This document shows positions 8,237 to 16,016 of a DNA stretch of 64,000 nt, piece by piece. The position numbers and the translations under genes were made by a program. Under the pieces are notes generated by a model that worked only from the letters and a program-made list of their open reading frames with translations, was not told the origin of the DNA and did not search any database. The DNA is from Sphingomonas sanxanigenens DSM 19645 = NX02 (GTDB lineage: Bacteria; Pseudomonadota; Alphaproteobacteria; Sphingomonadales; Sphingomonadaceae), in the NCBI RefSeq assembly GCF_000512205.2, contig NZ_CP006644.1, positions 2,040,520-2,104,519 of the forward strand, in the 5' to 3' direction. Numbering within the stretch: position 1 is the first letter of the stretch; each line of letters starts with the position of its first letter.

Positions 8237-8506
8237 ATGCCTTCCAGTTTTACCCTCGGCTCCCATTTCGAGAGCTTCATCAAGCAGCAAGTCCATAGCG
8301 GTCGCTATGCGTCGGCAAGCGAAGTCGTGCGCGACAGCCTGCGGCTGCTCGAGGAGCAGGACGCGCTGCGCCAGGCGCGGCTTGAGGCCCTGCGCGCCGA
8401 GATCGACCTTGGCGCCAATAGCGGCCCTGGCATTCCGGCCGATCAGGCCTTCGCAAAGGCGCGCAAACGCATCGCCGACATAGCCGCCGGCGTTGCCGAA
8501 GGCTGA
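8237..8506 (+). CDS. parD: ParD-like RHH antitoxin
   Basis: This 89-residue protein has the ParD/CC2985-type pattern: an N-terminal strand (S-S-F-T-L-G), then Y-A-S-A-S-E-V-V-R-D-S-L-R-L-L-E-E, a ribbon-helix-helix DNA-binding and dimerisation domain, followed by a longer C-terminal tail that would wrap the toxin. GAGGAG at 8224-8229 precedes the ATG by 7 bases. It overlaps the toxin gene by one base (TGATG), so the two are coupled. It should neutralise the toxin and repress the operon through the palindrome at 8194-8212. Confidence 0.9.
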   Translation: MPSSFTLGSHFESFIKQQVHSGRYASASEVVRDSLRLLEEQDALRQARLEALRAEIDLGANSGPGIPADQAFAKARKRIADIAAGVAEG

Positions 8507-8799
8507 TGCGTCTGGAGTTTTCTCCCGCAGCGGACGCAGACCTCGCCGGGATCGCCAGTTTCATTGCCCGAGACAATGTTCCGCGGGCTCTCACATTCGT
8601 CGATGAACTGCAGGCATCGTGCGAACGGCTTCTCGAATATCCTCAGTCCGGCACCCCGCGGTCCGAGATTCGGGAAGGGCTGAGATCCAAACCGCATGGA
8701 AGCTACGTCATCTTCTATGACGTCGGACCGCAGGTCGTTCGCATCCAGCGCATATTGCATGGGGCACGCGATATCGGCGCCATCCTTTCGGTCAGTTGA
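8506..8799 (+). CDS. parE: ParE/RelE-superfamily toxin
   Basis: This 97-residue protein matches the ParE fold: L-E-F-S-P-A-A-D-A-D-L at the start, a helical hairpin with the P-R-A-L region, then L-R-S-K-P-H-G-S-Y-V-I-F-Y and a final V-R-I-Q-R-I-L-H-G-A-R-D. Family ParE toxins poison DNA gyrase, while related RelE members cut mRNA; the sequence alone does not decide which. It sits directly behind the antitoxin. On a mobile element such a pair probably stabilises inheritance. Confidence 0.9.
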   Translation: MRLEFSPAADADLAGIASFIARDNVPRALTFVDELQASCERLLEYPQSGTPRSEIREGLRSKPHGSYVIFYDVGPQVVRIQRILHGARDIGAILSVS

Positions 8800-8813
8800 G
8801 CGCGTGAAGCGCT

Positions 8814-8835
8814 GTCCTGCCCCAGTGGGGCGGAC
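8814..8835. terminator. Hairpin after the toxin gene
   Basis: GTCCTGCCCC and GGGGCGGAC are separated by AGT; the stem has a single bulged T. It begins 15 bases after the toxin stop. There is no T-run, so it may be a weak or Rho-assisted terminator. Confidence 0.3.
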
Positions 8836-8918
8836 GCCGGTCACTGACGCGTGACGGGATATTGCGCCAATCTGTCCGAGACTTGGCTTGACGTCCACGC
8901 GCATGCACCGGCCTAATC

Positions 8919-9425
8919 ATGTCCATGCGCCTTATCGACCAGCTCGCAGCCGAGCGGATCTACTATCACCGACCGCTGCCGACACTGCCCGATATCCTGC
9001 TGATCGACGTACCGCCCGGCTTCTCGGGCGAGGGTCTCGCGCTTGGCCGCTATTATCCGGTGATCCTCGAGACCCTGGCCGAGATCCACGAGTTCGAAGC
9101 CTTTCTCTGTGAACGGCGGACCGAACTGATCTCCCCATCACTGCTCGATCGCCGGCCGTCCGTCCTGCGCACCGATGACATCGTTTTTGCGCGCTACCTG
9201 CCACCAGCGCCGGGCTGGCCATGGCTGCACCTGTGCTGCTGGCCGCGTCACTACACCATGATGGCGCCCGATCCGGGCGAGACCTTCGCGCGCGGCGCCT
9301 ATACGATCGATGCCTTCGCCAATGCCGGCGACATCAATGCCGCCGAACGGCGCTTTCTGGCTACTCTCGGGCCCAGTGAGGCGCGCCATGTCCGGTCGAT
9401 CCCGTCCGTTGCGGGCCACGCCTGA
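8919..9425 (+). CDS. Hypothetical protein, 168 aa
   Basis: The protein has a plausible globular composition, with a central P-G-W-P-W-L-H-L-C-C-W-P-R-H segment and a helical C-terminus. No clear ribosome binding site precedes ATG 8919; ATG 8925 is an alternative start. No domain is recognised. It points toward the minus-strand SEC-C gene, with 16 bases between their stops. Confidence 0.5.
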   Translation: MSMRLIDQLAAERIYYHRPLPTLPDILLIDVPPGFSGEGLALGRYYPVILETLAEIHEFEAFLCERRTELISPSLLDRRPSVLRTDDIVFARYLPPAPGWPWLHLCCWPRHYTMMAPDPGETFARGAYTIDAFANAGDINAAERRFLATLGPSEARHVRSIPSVAGHA

Positions 9426-9441
9426 TCCTCGAGCACGACCC

Positions 9442-10104
9442 TCAATGGGTTCCGCAGCATTTCTTGTACTTCTTGCCTGACCCGCAGGGGCAGGGGTCGT
9501 TGCGCCCGACCTTGGTGCGCCGGACCGCGACAGGCCGATGGGGATCATTCTCCACCCGCCACTGGTGCAGCATTTCCACCCAGATCGGGATCAGGTCCGG
9601 CGCTTCTGCATCCCAGCGATCCTCCTCCTTATCATCCAGAGCGAGATCGCCCTCGGCAAAATCCCGCAATGTGCAAATGCCCTTGAGCGCCGCGTGGCAA
9701 CCGGCATCGTCGTCGGCGTCGATCCGTGCCCAGCCGTCCGGGGAAAGCGCCATCGCCTGCGCGAAGCCGTCGATCCACATCTCCCACATGGTTTCGTCGG
9801 TGCGCGTGTCGGTCTCCAGAACCGGCGCATAGGCGCCGGGATGAGCCAGCGCATCGATGATCGCATGGTAATGGATCATTACCAGATTGAGGAAGGCCTG
9901 CAGGTCCTCCTCGTTCTCGAATTCGGGCTCACCATCCCCTTCATCGCCGGCCCAGATCAGCGGTATCCACCGACCAGGCGTGATGAGATCCGGGCTGACC
10001 ACGATTCCGGTGAGAAACCCGTCTAGCTGAGACACCAGCATCGCTTCGGGCTGATCGAGCAATTGCCGGTCGAGGGCGTCGAGATAGGCGGGTTCGGACT
10101 CCAT
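9442..10104 (-). CDS. UPF0149/YecA-family protein with C-terminal SEC-C zinc motif
   Basis: The 220-residue protein starts [12 protein letters not shown], has the UPF0149-type pattern [12 protein letters not shown] near residues 28-39, and ends with the SEC-C signature [16 protein letters not shown]. That motif binds zinc through Cys residues and is found at the tail of SecA and of many small proteins that contact ribosomes or SecA. YecA of E. coli is one such protein. The exact role here is unknown. The middle is strongly acidic. Confidence 0.85.
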   Translation of the reverse strand: MESEPAYLDALDRQLLDQPEAMLVSQLDGFLTGIVVSPDLITPGRWIPLIWAGDEGDGEPEFENEEDLQAFLNLVMIHYHAIIDALAHPGAYAPVLETDTRTDETMWEMWIDGFAQAMALSPDGWARIDADDDAGCHAALKGICTLRDFAEGDLALDDKEEDRWDAEAPDLIPIWVEMLHQWRVENDPHRPVAVRRTKVGRNDPCPCGSGKKYKKCCGTH

Positions 10105-10133
10105 GGGCCTTAACTAGCGGCGATGCACGCGGC

Positions 10134-10175
10134 GGTCACCGGGGAGAGAGACAACGTCATCTCACTCCGGTGACC
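10134..10175. terminator. Inverted repeat between two minus-strand genes
   Basis: GGTCACCGG (10134-10142) pairs perfectly with CCGGTGACC (10167-10175), and the inner arms pair partly. It lies after the stop of the gene at 10193-10582 and before the SEC-C gene on the minus strand. No T-run follows, so it could be a terminator or a protein-binding site. Confidence 0.35.
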
Positions 10176-10192
10176 CAATGCCCGCGATAGCT

Positions 10193-10582
10193 TTATCGGC
10201 CGACGGTCGCCGAGACGACCGGCGCCATATCGACACGCTGCCGCATCAGATCGGTGAGCCAGATAAGATGTGCCGCAGCCTCCGCGAGGGGCATTTCGCA
10301 TACCTCCTCGAACAGTTCCTGCTGATAGTCGAGATCGCGATCGAGAATATCGCGCAGGCGCTCCCGCGCCGGACTGTCATCCTCCTCGATCCCGGCATTC
10401 GCCTCGCGCGCGGCATCGAGAAAGGCTTCGGCCAGTTCCTGCGCCTCATAATAGCCGGCATTCAGCCCCTCGCTCGCGGCCAGGCTCGCCAGCCGGCGGC
10501 GCACCAGCGGCAGTTCGGGATCCGCCGCCGCATCGTCGAGCGGCAGGTTGAAATCATAGGTGGCGAGATAGTCCCGGATCAT
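10193..10582 (-). CDS. Hypothetical acidic protein, 129 aa
   Basis: GGAGG lies 8 bases before the chosen ATG (M-I-R-D-Y-L-A-T-Y-D-F), so the long upstream open frame is discarded. The protein is acidic and helical, with D-D-A-A-A-D-P-E-L-P and repeated L-R-D-I-L-D-R-D-L-D patterns. No catalytic motif, signal peptide or membrane helix is seen. I do not recognise the family. Confidence 0.55.
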   Translation of the reverse strand: MIRDYLATYDFNLPLDDAAADPELPLVRRRLASLAASEGLNAGYYEAQELAEAFLDAAREANAGIEEDDSPARERLRDILDRDLDYQQELFEEVCEMPLAEAAAHLIWLTDLMRQRVDMAPVVSATVGR

Positions 10583-10744
10583 GTTGCGTTCCTCCATGGA
10601 GGGTAGAACATAAATCGAACGAGATTGCAATATCCGCCATCGCCATGCCATGGGAACGCCCATGTGTATTCCTGTTTTCCCGATGCCCGACGTTGCGCCC
10701 ACGATCAGCAGAATTGGACGATCTGATCTGACCGAGATCTCCGC

Positions 10745-10948
10745 ATGACCGAAAGCAAGGCGCCGATGCGACTGCGTGGAATCGTTCGCATGAGTGAGCG
10801 CGGCCCCCTGCTGGAGGTCGAGGACGGCCCGGTCTGGCGACTGGAAACGGGCGACGATCTGCAACCCTATCGCGACCTGCCGGTCCGCGTCGAGGCATGG
10901 CCCCGCGGGACTAGCCTGCTCGAATTGCTCTGGATTGGTCCAGCCTAA
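10745..10948 (+). CDS. Small protein resembling DUF5818
   Basis: This 67-residue protein reads R-L-R-G-I-V-R-M-S-E-R-G-P-L-L-E-V-E-D-G, then V-W-R-L-E, and ends with V-R-V-E-A-W and L-L-E-L-L-W-I-G-P. This all-beta, OB-like layout fits what I remember of DUF5818, a small family common in sphingomonads. Role unknown. No strong ribosome binding site is visible. Confidence 0.6.
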   Translation: MTESKAPMRLRGIVRMSERGPLLEVEDGPVWRLETGDDLQPYRDLPVRVEAWPRGTSLLELLWIGPA

Positions 10949-10991
10949 CCGCTGTTGCCTGTGGCCGGGTGCCTGGTCCGATGGCCGGCCC

Positions 10992-11963
10992 TTACGGCTC
11001 GAAACGCGGATCCCCCGCGACCGTCGTTGTCGACACAAGGCGTGACGCGGAGCTTGCGCGGCTTCTCCAACGGTGCAGTTGTGGCTCGATCCGTCGCGCC
11101 TTGGCGGCATAATCGACGACGTCCTGGGGCGAGACGTACAGCATCGCCTCGCTGAATGCCTCGGGTGAGGGCGGGAAGCTTGCGTTCGCGCAAGCGAAGA
11201 CGACGCGATTGCCGCGCCGCTCGGCGGGTACCGTAATGGCCCGTCCATCGAAGCTGGCCGCGATCCGCCGTTTGAGGATCGTGAAGGCCGTCATATTGTC
11301 GCAGAGGTTGGCGACCAACAGCCCATCAGGGCCGAGCCGTTCCCGGCAACTGTCGTAGAAGGCCCGGACGCTCAGCGCTTGCGGAAGGCCGCGGCTGTCG
11401 AAGCCATCGAGGAGCAGCACGTCGGGCTTGCCCGCAGCGTTAGCCACATAATCGACGCCGTCAGCACGGATGACGCGAAAGCGGTGATCGTCCGGCGGGA
11501 CATGGAACTGATCCCTGAGTGCGATGACCTCGGGATCGATCTCCACGACCGTGATGTCGCAGTCGGGCAGGCAGCGGTAGCAGGCCTTGGCAAGAGACCC
11601 GCCGCCCAGGCCGATCATCTCGATGCGCCGGGGCTGCGGTCGGAACAGGCGGAAGCCCATCATCACCCGCGTATAATCGAACAGGAGATGGTCGGGATCG
11701 CTCAGCTTCATCCCGCTCTGCACCGTCGTCCAGTCGAACAGCAGCGACAGCATGTCTCCGAACCGGAACAGCATGGGACCCGTAGCCCCAAACGGAGCGT
11801 CGAGCGCGATCGGGATCTGTCCGGCGCCGTCAAATCGGTCCTGAAGGTTCGAACCCGGTTCCGGCCGCTCGAACCGCAGGTCGAAAACCAGGTCGTGGAA
11901 CTGGTCGAGATCGACGTCCCCGCCGGGAGAGTGCGGCTCGATCGCGCGAACGGCGTCAGTCAT
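10992..11963 (-). CDS. Spermidine-synthase-like SAM-binding enzyme
   Basis: The 323-residue protein carries a Rossmann methyltransferase-type core: I-G-L-G-G-G-S-L-A-K (SAM-binding loop), V-V-E-I-D-P (acidic end of strand 2), R-A-D-G-V-D-Y and L-L-L-D-G-F. This is the layout of the spermidine synthase superfamily, including many proteins not involved in polyamines. The gate residues needed for true spermidine synthesis cannot be judged by eye. The start M-T-D-A-V is chosen for fit with the upstream gene, which overlaps by 8 bases. The last ~25 residues are Ser/Arg-rich and may be an extended tail. Confidence 0.75.
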   Translation of the reverse strand: MTDAVRAIEPHSPGGDVDLDQFHDLVFDLRFERPEPGSNLQDRFDGAGQIPIALDAPFGATGPMLFRFGDMLSLLFDWTTVQSGMKLSDPDHLLFDYTRVMMGFRLFRPQPRRIEMIGLGGGSLAKACYRCLPDCDITVVEIDPEVIALRDQFHVPPDDHRFRVIRADGVDYVANAAGKPDVLLLDGFDSRGLPQALSVRAFYDSCRERLGPDGLLVANLCDNMTAFTILKRRIAASFDGRAITVPAERRGNRVVFACANASFPPSPEAFSEAMLYVSPQDVVDYAAKARRIEPQLHRWRSRASSASRLVSTTTVAGDPRFEP

Positions 11964-12174
11964 CGTGCATATGCCATGCCCCGGATGGACCACTGGGAAC
12001 CGAGAGATCACGCTCCCATCGCGCGAGTTCCGCGGCGTTCAGCACCTCCAGCCGTGTCAGCCGGTCGGCTTCTTCCCGCCCGAGCGACTGCCGGGCCAGT
12101 CCCTCGCGCACGAAATCCTGCAGCAGCATGTTCTGGAGCAGGAGGAAGCCGGTGAACCTCTTGGCTGCCCTCAT
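11956..12174 (-). CDS. Small helical hypothetical protein, 72 aa
   Basis: M-R-A-A-K-R-F-T-G-F-L-L-L-Q-N-M-L-L-Q-D-F-V-R-E-G-L begins an amphipathic helical protein. It overlaps the start of the spermidine-synthase-like gene by 8 bases, implying coupled expression. A GTG 12 bases upstream is an alternative start; neither has a clear ribosome binding site. Function unknown. Confidence 0.45.
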   Translation of the reverse strand: MRAAKRFTGFLLLQNMLLQDFVREGLARQSLGREEADRLTRLEVLNAAELARWERDLSVPSGPSGAWHMHDD

Positions 12175-12292
12175 CACGCGGACCACGCGTCGCGAAGAGA
12201 CAGAATGGTCGGGGCGTCAGGGACGGAGGTCACGGTTGGCGTTCCTGGCTCATGTTGGTGTGGAGGTGGATGTTATCACATGGATGGTAATT

Positions 12293-12327
12293 TTGCACGA
12301 TTGAACTATGATGCTTTATACATCATA
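12293..12327 (+). promoter_or_regulatory. Promoter with overlapping palindrome before the XRE regulator
   Basis: TTGCAC (12293-12298) and TTTATA (12315-12320) are separated by 16 bases, a reasonable -35/-10 pair. TATGATG (12307-12313) and CATCATA (12321-12327) form a perfect 7-bp inverted repeat whose 7-base spacer contains the -10 element. A repressor bound here would block RNA polymerase, so autoregulation by the XRE protein encoded 9 bases downstream is likely. Confidence 0.65.
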
Positions 12328-12335
12328 GGGCGGCG

Positions 12336-12599
12336 ATGATCACCTCTCAGCAGATGCGGGCGGCGCGGGCCCTGCTCGGGATCGACCAGAAGCGATTGGC
12401 GGAACTGGCCGGCGTGTCGCTGCCGACGATCCAGCGGATGGAAACATCCGACGGGCAGGTGCGCGGCGTGATCGAAACGCTGGTCAAGGTCATCTCGGCC
12501 CTCGAGCGGGAAGGCGTCGAACTGATCGGTGACAATGCGCCCAGCCAGGGCAGGGGGCGCGGTGTGCGTCTGCGCGATGCTATGGCGACGCCTGGTTGA
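12336..12599 (+). CDS. XRE-family helix-turn-helix regulator
   Basis: This 87-residue protein has a clean XRE/Cro HTH: M-R-A-A-R-A-L-L-G-I-D-Q, K-R-L-A-E-L-A-G-V-S, and L-P-T-I-Q-R-M-E, followed by V-I-S-A-L-E-R-E-G-V-E-L-I. The Arg-rich tail is short. It is preceded by its own palindromic promoter and followed 21 bases later by a PhnA-domain gene on the same strand. It is a probable autorepressor that also controls those genes. Confidence 0.85.
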   Translation: MITSQQMRAARALLGIDQKRLAELAGVSLPTIQRMETSDGQVRGVIETLVKVISALEREGVELIGDNAPSQGRGRGVRLRDAMATPG

Positions 12600-12620
12600 T
12601 AGTTGAATGGACAAGAGCAG

Positions 12621-12929
12621 ATGACGGACAGCAACGACGACTATGTGTATGACGAGGAAAGCGGCGAATGGATGCCCGCCTCGGAACTGGCCGAGCGCCA
12701 GCGCGCTGCTACGCAGGTGGAGGTTCGCGACTCCGTCGGCAATCTTCTTGCCGACGGCGATCAGGTGACGCTCATCAAGGACCTGGACGTCAAGGGTGCG
12801 GGCCAGACGCTCAAGCGGGGCACGCTGATCAAGTCGATCCGCCTCACCGGTGACGATCAGGAGATCGACTGCAAGTTCGACGGCATCAAGGGCCTCGTGC
12901 TGCGCGCCGAGTTCGTCCGCAAGCGCTGA
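12621..12929 (+). CDS. PhnA-domain protein lacking the zinc ribbon
   Basis: The 102-residue product has the C-terminal PhnA/YjdM domain: V-R-D-S-V-G-N-L-L-A-D-G-D, V-T-L-I-K-D-L-D-V-K-G, and R-G-T-L-I-K-S-I-R-L. Usual family members carry an N-terminal Cys4 zinc ribbon, but here the N-terminus is an acidic stretch (D-S-N-D-D-Y-V-Y-D-E-E-S-G-E-W) without cysteines. Despite the name, PhnA is not a phosphonate-degrading enzyme, and its role is unsettled. The stop overlaps the next start by one base. A TTG 18 bases upstream is a less likely start. Confidence 0.8.
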   Translation: MTDSNDDYVYDEESGEWMPASELAERQRAATQVEVRDSVGNLLADGDQVTLIKDLDVKGAGQTLKRGTLIKSIRLTGDDQEIDCKFDGIKGLVLRAEFVRKR

Positions 12930-13231
12930 TGGCGCGGCGCAGGATCCCCATGCCATCTGCCGAGGCCATTCGCGCGCAGGCGGACGGTGAAGGCCGTCTC
13001 GCGATCCGGGCAACGCCCAACGCTTTGGCGGATGCGATCCTGCTGCCTGCGGAGGAGAGCGTCTCCGAACTGCTCGTGCGGACTACCGCCACGCCGGAGG
13101 GCGGCAAGGCCAACGAGGCGATCCTGCGGCTGCTCGCCGATGCGCTGGGCCAGCCGGTCTCGACGCTCGAAGTGCTGCGCGGCGGCAGCGGGCGGACCAA
13201 GCTCGTGCGTATCGGCGCCGCGCGGGGATGA
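12929..13231 (+). CDS. DUF167 (YggU-like) family protein
   Basis: This 100-residue protein has the DUF167 pattern: L-A-I-R-A-T-P-N-A, V-R-T-T-A-T-P-E-G-G-K-A-N-E-A-I-L-R-L-L-A-D-A-L-G, and the closing G-G-S-G-R-T-K-L-V-R-I. The family is widespread and small, with a known fold but no firm function. It is coupled by a one-base overlap to the PhnA-domain gene. Confidence 0.85.
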   Translation: MARRRIPMPSAEAIRAQADGEGRLAIRATPNALADAILLPAEESVSELLVRTTATPEGGKANEAILRLLADALGQPVSTLEVLRGGSGRTKLVRIGAARG

Positions 13232-13238
13232 GCGCGAC

Positions 13239-13967
13239 ATGCTGATCCGCCAGGGCGATGCGCGCGATAGTCGTCTCGACCGCAAGCTGGCCTTCGCGCT
13301 GGCGGCGGTGGCGGGCGGGCTCAATGCCGCCGCCTTTCACGAGGTGGGCTTCTTCTCGGCCAATATGACCGGCAATGTCTCGGCCCTGTCCAGCCTGCTT
13401 GCCATGGGGCAATGGGCCCATGGCCTTGGCTATCTTGCCATCGTCCTCGCTTTCATCTTCGGTGCGATGGTCTCGACGCTTGTGATCGGTGCCGGCCTGC
13501 GCCGGGGCATCGTCACCATCTACGCGCGCGTCATCCTGGGAGAGGGCATCCTGCTCGCACTGCTTGGGGCTTCCCGCATGGCGCTCGATCGCACTGCTGG
13601 CGTCCCCATGCTTATAGTCGGTCTGGCATTCCTGATGGGGCTACAGAACGCCATCGTTACGCACATCTCCAATGCGCGCGTGCGCACCACCCATGTCTCG
13701 GGCATGTCGACCGATATCGGCATCGGGCTTGCCCGGATGATCGATATCCTGTGCGGGAAAGAGGAACCCGCCGATCGGGAGGCTGTCATGACCCGGCTGC
13801 GCCTTCACGCGGGGACCGTGCTGTCCTTCCTGCTGGGCGGTGTGGCGGGCGTTCTCGCCTGGCGGTCCGTTGGGGACTTGAGCTTCGCCGTCGCCGGGCT
13901 GCTCCTGGCATTCATCGCCATCATCTCCATCAGAGGTGCTGCGCGCACCATGATTCCGGAAAGCTGA
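13239..13967 (+). CDS. DUF1275 (YoaK-like) integral membrane protein
   Basis: The 242-residue protein has about six hydrophobic segments. It carries the family pattern A-G-G-L-N-A-A-A-F, F-F-S-A-N-M-T-G-N-V and M-G-L-Q-N-A-I-V-T, then T-T-H-V-S-G-M-S-T-D. DUF1275 proteins sit in the inner membrane; their substrate is unknown. GGGGA lies about 10 bases before the ATG. It is separated by 7 bases from the DUF167 gene and probably belongs to the same transcript. Confidence 0.85.
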   Translation: MLIRQGDARDSRLDRKLAFALAAVAGGLNAAAFHEVGFFSANMTGNVSALSSLLAMGQWAHGLGYLAIVLAFIFGAMVSTLVIGAGLRRGIVTIYARVILGEGILLALLGASRMALDRTAGVPMLIVGLAFLMGLQNAIVTHISNARVRTTHVSGMSTDIGIGLARMIDILCGKEEPADREAVMTRLRLHAGTVLSFLLGGVAGVLAWRSVGDLSFAVAGLLLAFIAIISIRGAARTMIPES

Positions 13968-14115
13968 CGCGCGGCACATTGGTCTACGGACATCGTTGGC
14001 GCCCCTTCTGCACGTTCGCTTCTTGCATCTCACCACCGAAAGCCGCCGGTTTCGGTCAAGCTATGTGGGCGCAACGCAGGCCCTTCTGCGCGTTCTTCAG
14101 GTTTCCCGTCGTCGT

Positions 14116-14265
14116 CTACACGAGTGGCCCCAACACAAAGTCCGCCCGTTGTTCTACCGTGCGTTTCGGAAGGATGATCGGACCATAGCCGAGATCGGCA
14201 TAGGTGAGCACGAGCCGGTCAAATTCGGCGATGGCCGCATCCAAATCGTGTCTGCGCGCCGGTTG
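14116..14265 (-). pseudogene. C-terminal remnant of an AAA-type ATPase (AAA_28-like)
   Basis: Reading minus from the antiporter stop (TGA at 14266-14268), the same frame continues for 49 residues to a TAG at 14116-14118. It reads R-R-H-D-L-D-A-A-I-A-E-F-D-R-L, L-T-Y-A-D-L-G-Y, I-I-L-P-K and E-Q-R-A-D-F-V-L. I recognise this as the typical tail of small AAA_28/NadR-like ATPases (Y-x-x-L-G-Y then a final A-D-F-[VI]-L). No Walker A part is nearby. The fragment was left by a deletion or rearrangement that joined the antiporter's 3' end to it. The adjoining 13968-14115 holds no gene, only two imperfect copies of a CCCTTCTGC-CGTTC sequence. Confidence 0.6.
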
Positions 14266-15894
14266 TCACCCCGCATAGCGGGTCTCCAGCAAGTCCAGTT
14301 CGCGCACGAGCTTGCGGGCGACCTCGCTGCCAAGTTCTCGCTTCCGAACCAGGCGAAAGATGGCTGTTCGTTCGGCTTTGAGAGCGGCAAGCCGCAACTC
14401 GATCTCGATCCGCTCGATGTGACGCCGGGATTTGCGTTCGGGAGCATCCCCTTCGCGGCTCTCGATCCTCAACCGATAGCTGTCCATGATCCGCGCGGCC
14501 GCCGCGACATAGATATCGGCATCGTCTTTCCCGTCCGCCATGGCATGTTCAGCCTTCTCGACTGCAGCGATCGCGGCTTGTGCTGCAATCACACGAGCCT
14601 TGTCCTCTTGGGCAAGCTGCGAGCCCTCCTGCGGCATCGTAAGTCCATGCAGGAGCAACGGGAGCCCCACGGTTGCCACGAACAACGATACGATAATCAC
14701 GCCCATCGCGAGAAAGATCGCGAGATCGCGCGCCGGAAACGCGCTGCCGTCCGCCATGGCAAGCGGAAGCGTAAGAACACCGGCCAGTGTGATCGCCCCC
14801 CTTACGCCGGCAAAGGACATCGCCGCGACCACACGCCAATTGGGCTGCTTTCGCCATTCTCCTGATCGGAACAATGTGAGGCGAAAAGACAGCCAGACCC
14901 AGAGAAAACGGAGTGCGGCCAGGCCGAGATTGATCGCGACCACATATATCGCAAGCCACCAGGGCTCATGGTGACCCGTCAGCCGCACCGTGTTGGTTGC
15001 CCCGGCAAGAATGGCCGGTAGCTGCTCGCCCAGCAGCACGAAAATGATCCCGTTTGCGGTAAACTGGATCGTATCCCAGATCCCGGTGCGGCGAATGCGT
15101 GTCGCGGCCGCGACCTCGCCGCGGGTCTCGACAAACCCCATCGTGATCCCGGCCGCGACGGCTGCGAGGATGCCCGAGCAATGCAGATGCTCAGCCACCA
15201 GATAGGAACCGAACGGGATGAGCAGGCTGATCAGGACCTGCGCTCCACCATCCTCACCATATTGACGCGACACCCAGTTCTTCGTCCGCGCGACGGCCCA
15301 TGTCACCCCAACGCCGACAGCGATCCCGCCGATCGCGACCCAGAGGAAATTGAGCGCGGCGGTCTGGATCGAGAAAGCGCCGGTCAGTGCCGCCGCAACC
15401 GCAAAGCGCAGGCAGACCAGGCCCGACGCATCGTTCAACAGCGATTCGCCCTCGAGAATATGCATCATCCGCTTGGGGATGGGCACACGCTGGGCAATCG
15501 CCGAAACCGCGATCGGGTCAGTAGGCGAAATTACCGCAGCAAGGGCGAAGGCCACGGCCAGCGGCATGGACGGGATCATCCAGTGGATGAACAGGCCCAT
15601 GCCGAGCACCGTGAATATGACGAGGCCGAGCGCCAGTTCGAGAACCGTCTTGCCGTCCTTGAACAGTTCCTCGCGTGGAATACGCCAGCCGTCGAGAAAC
15701 AACAGGGGTGGCAGGAAGAGCAGGAAGAAAATCTCCGGATCGAGCTCCACCCGCCAATTGGCGACCAGTCCGATCGCTGCACCAAGCGCGATCTGGAACA
15801 ATGGCCTTGGTAAGGGAAGCGGCACGATCCGGGAGGCGATGCCGCTCACGATGACGGCTACGAGCAGAAGCAGAACGATCGTGATAATTTCCAA
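14266..15894 (-). CDS. CPA1-family Na+/H+ antiporter
   Basis: This 542-residue protein has about twelve hydrophobic helices and the CPA1/NhaP signatures F-L-P-P-L-L-F-L-D-G-W, S-P-T-D-P-I-A-V (transport Asp), G-E-S-L-L-N-D-A-S-G and S-F-A-G-V-R-G-A-I-T-L. A hydrophilic C-terminal tail of ~140 residues, rich in Glu and Arg, resembles the cytoplasmic regulatory tail. It should exchange Na+ (or K+) for H+ across the inner membrane. The most upstream start in frame is TTG, with only a weak GGGA before it, so the exact start is uncertain. The stop is followed directly by an ATPase remnant in the same frame. Confidence 0.88.
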   Translation of the reverse strand: MEIITIVLLLLVAVIVSGIASRIVPLPLPRPLFQIALGAAIGLVANWRVELDPEIFFLLFLPPLLFLDGWRIPREELFKDGKTVLELALGLVIFTVLGMGLFIHWMIPSMPLAVAFALAAVISPTDPIAVSAIAQRVPIPKRMMHILEGESLLNDASGLVCLRFAVAAALTGAFSIQTAALNFLWVAIGGIAVGVGVTWAVARTKNWVSRQYGEDGGAQVLISLLIPFGSYLVAEHLHCSGILAAVAAGITMGFVETRGEVAAATRIRRTGIWDTIQFTANGIIFVLLGEQLPAILAGATNTVRLTGHHEPWWLAIYVVAINLGLAALRFLWVWLSFRLTLFRSGEWRKQPNWRVVAAMSFAGVRGAITLAGVLTLPLAMADGSAFPARDLAIFLAMGVIIVSLFVATVGLPLLLHGLTMPQEGSQLAQEDKARVIAAQAAIAAVEKAEHAMADGKDDADIYVAAAARIMDSYRLRIESREGDAPERKSRRHIERIEIELRLAALKAERTAIFRLVRKRELGSEVARKLVRELDLLETRYAG

Positions 15895-16016
15895 GACGCT
15901 GTCCCATGATGGAAGGATTGATCCCTTCTCCCGGTCCGGCGCGGAGGCGTCAATCTGAATAGCTCTGCACGCGCCGGGTAAATCCCATCCGGCATGACAG
16001 GTGTCAGGTCAGGCCG

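Noticed and set aside
9464-10026. Plus-strand frames over the SEC-C gene
   Set aside because: The minus strand encodes a recognised SEC-C zinc motif, so the plus-strand frames are shadows.
11379-12155. 258-residue plus-strand frame over the spermidine-synthase-like gene
   Set aside because: The SAM-binding motifs are on the minus strand; the plus-strand frame has Arg/Glu/His-rich shadow composition.
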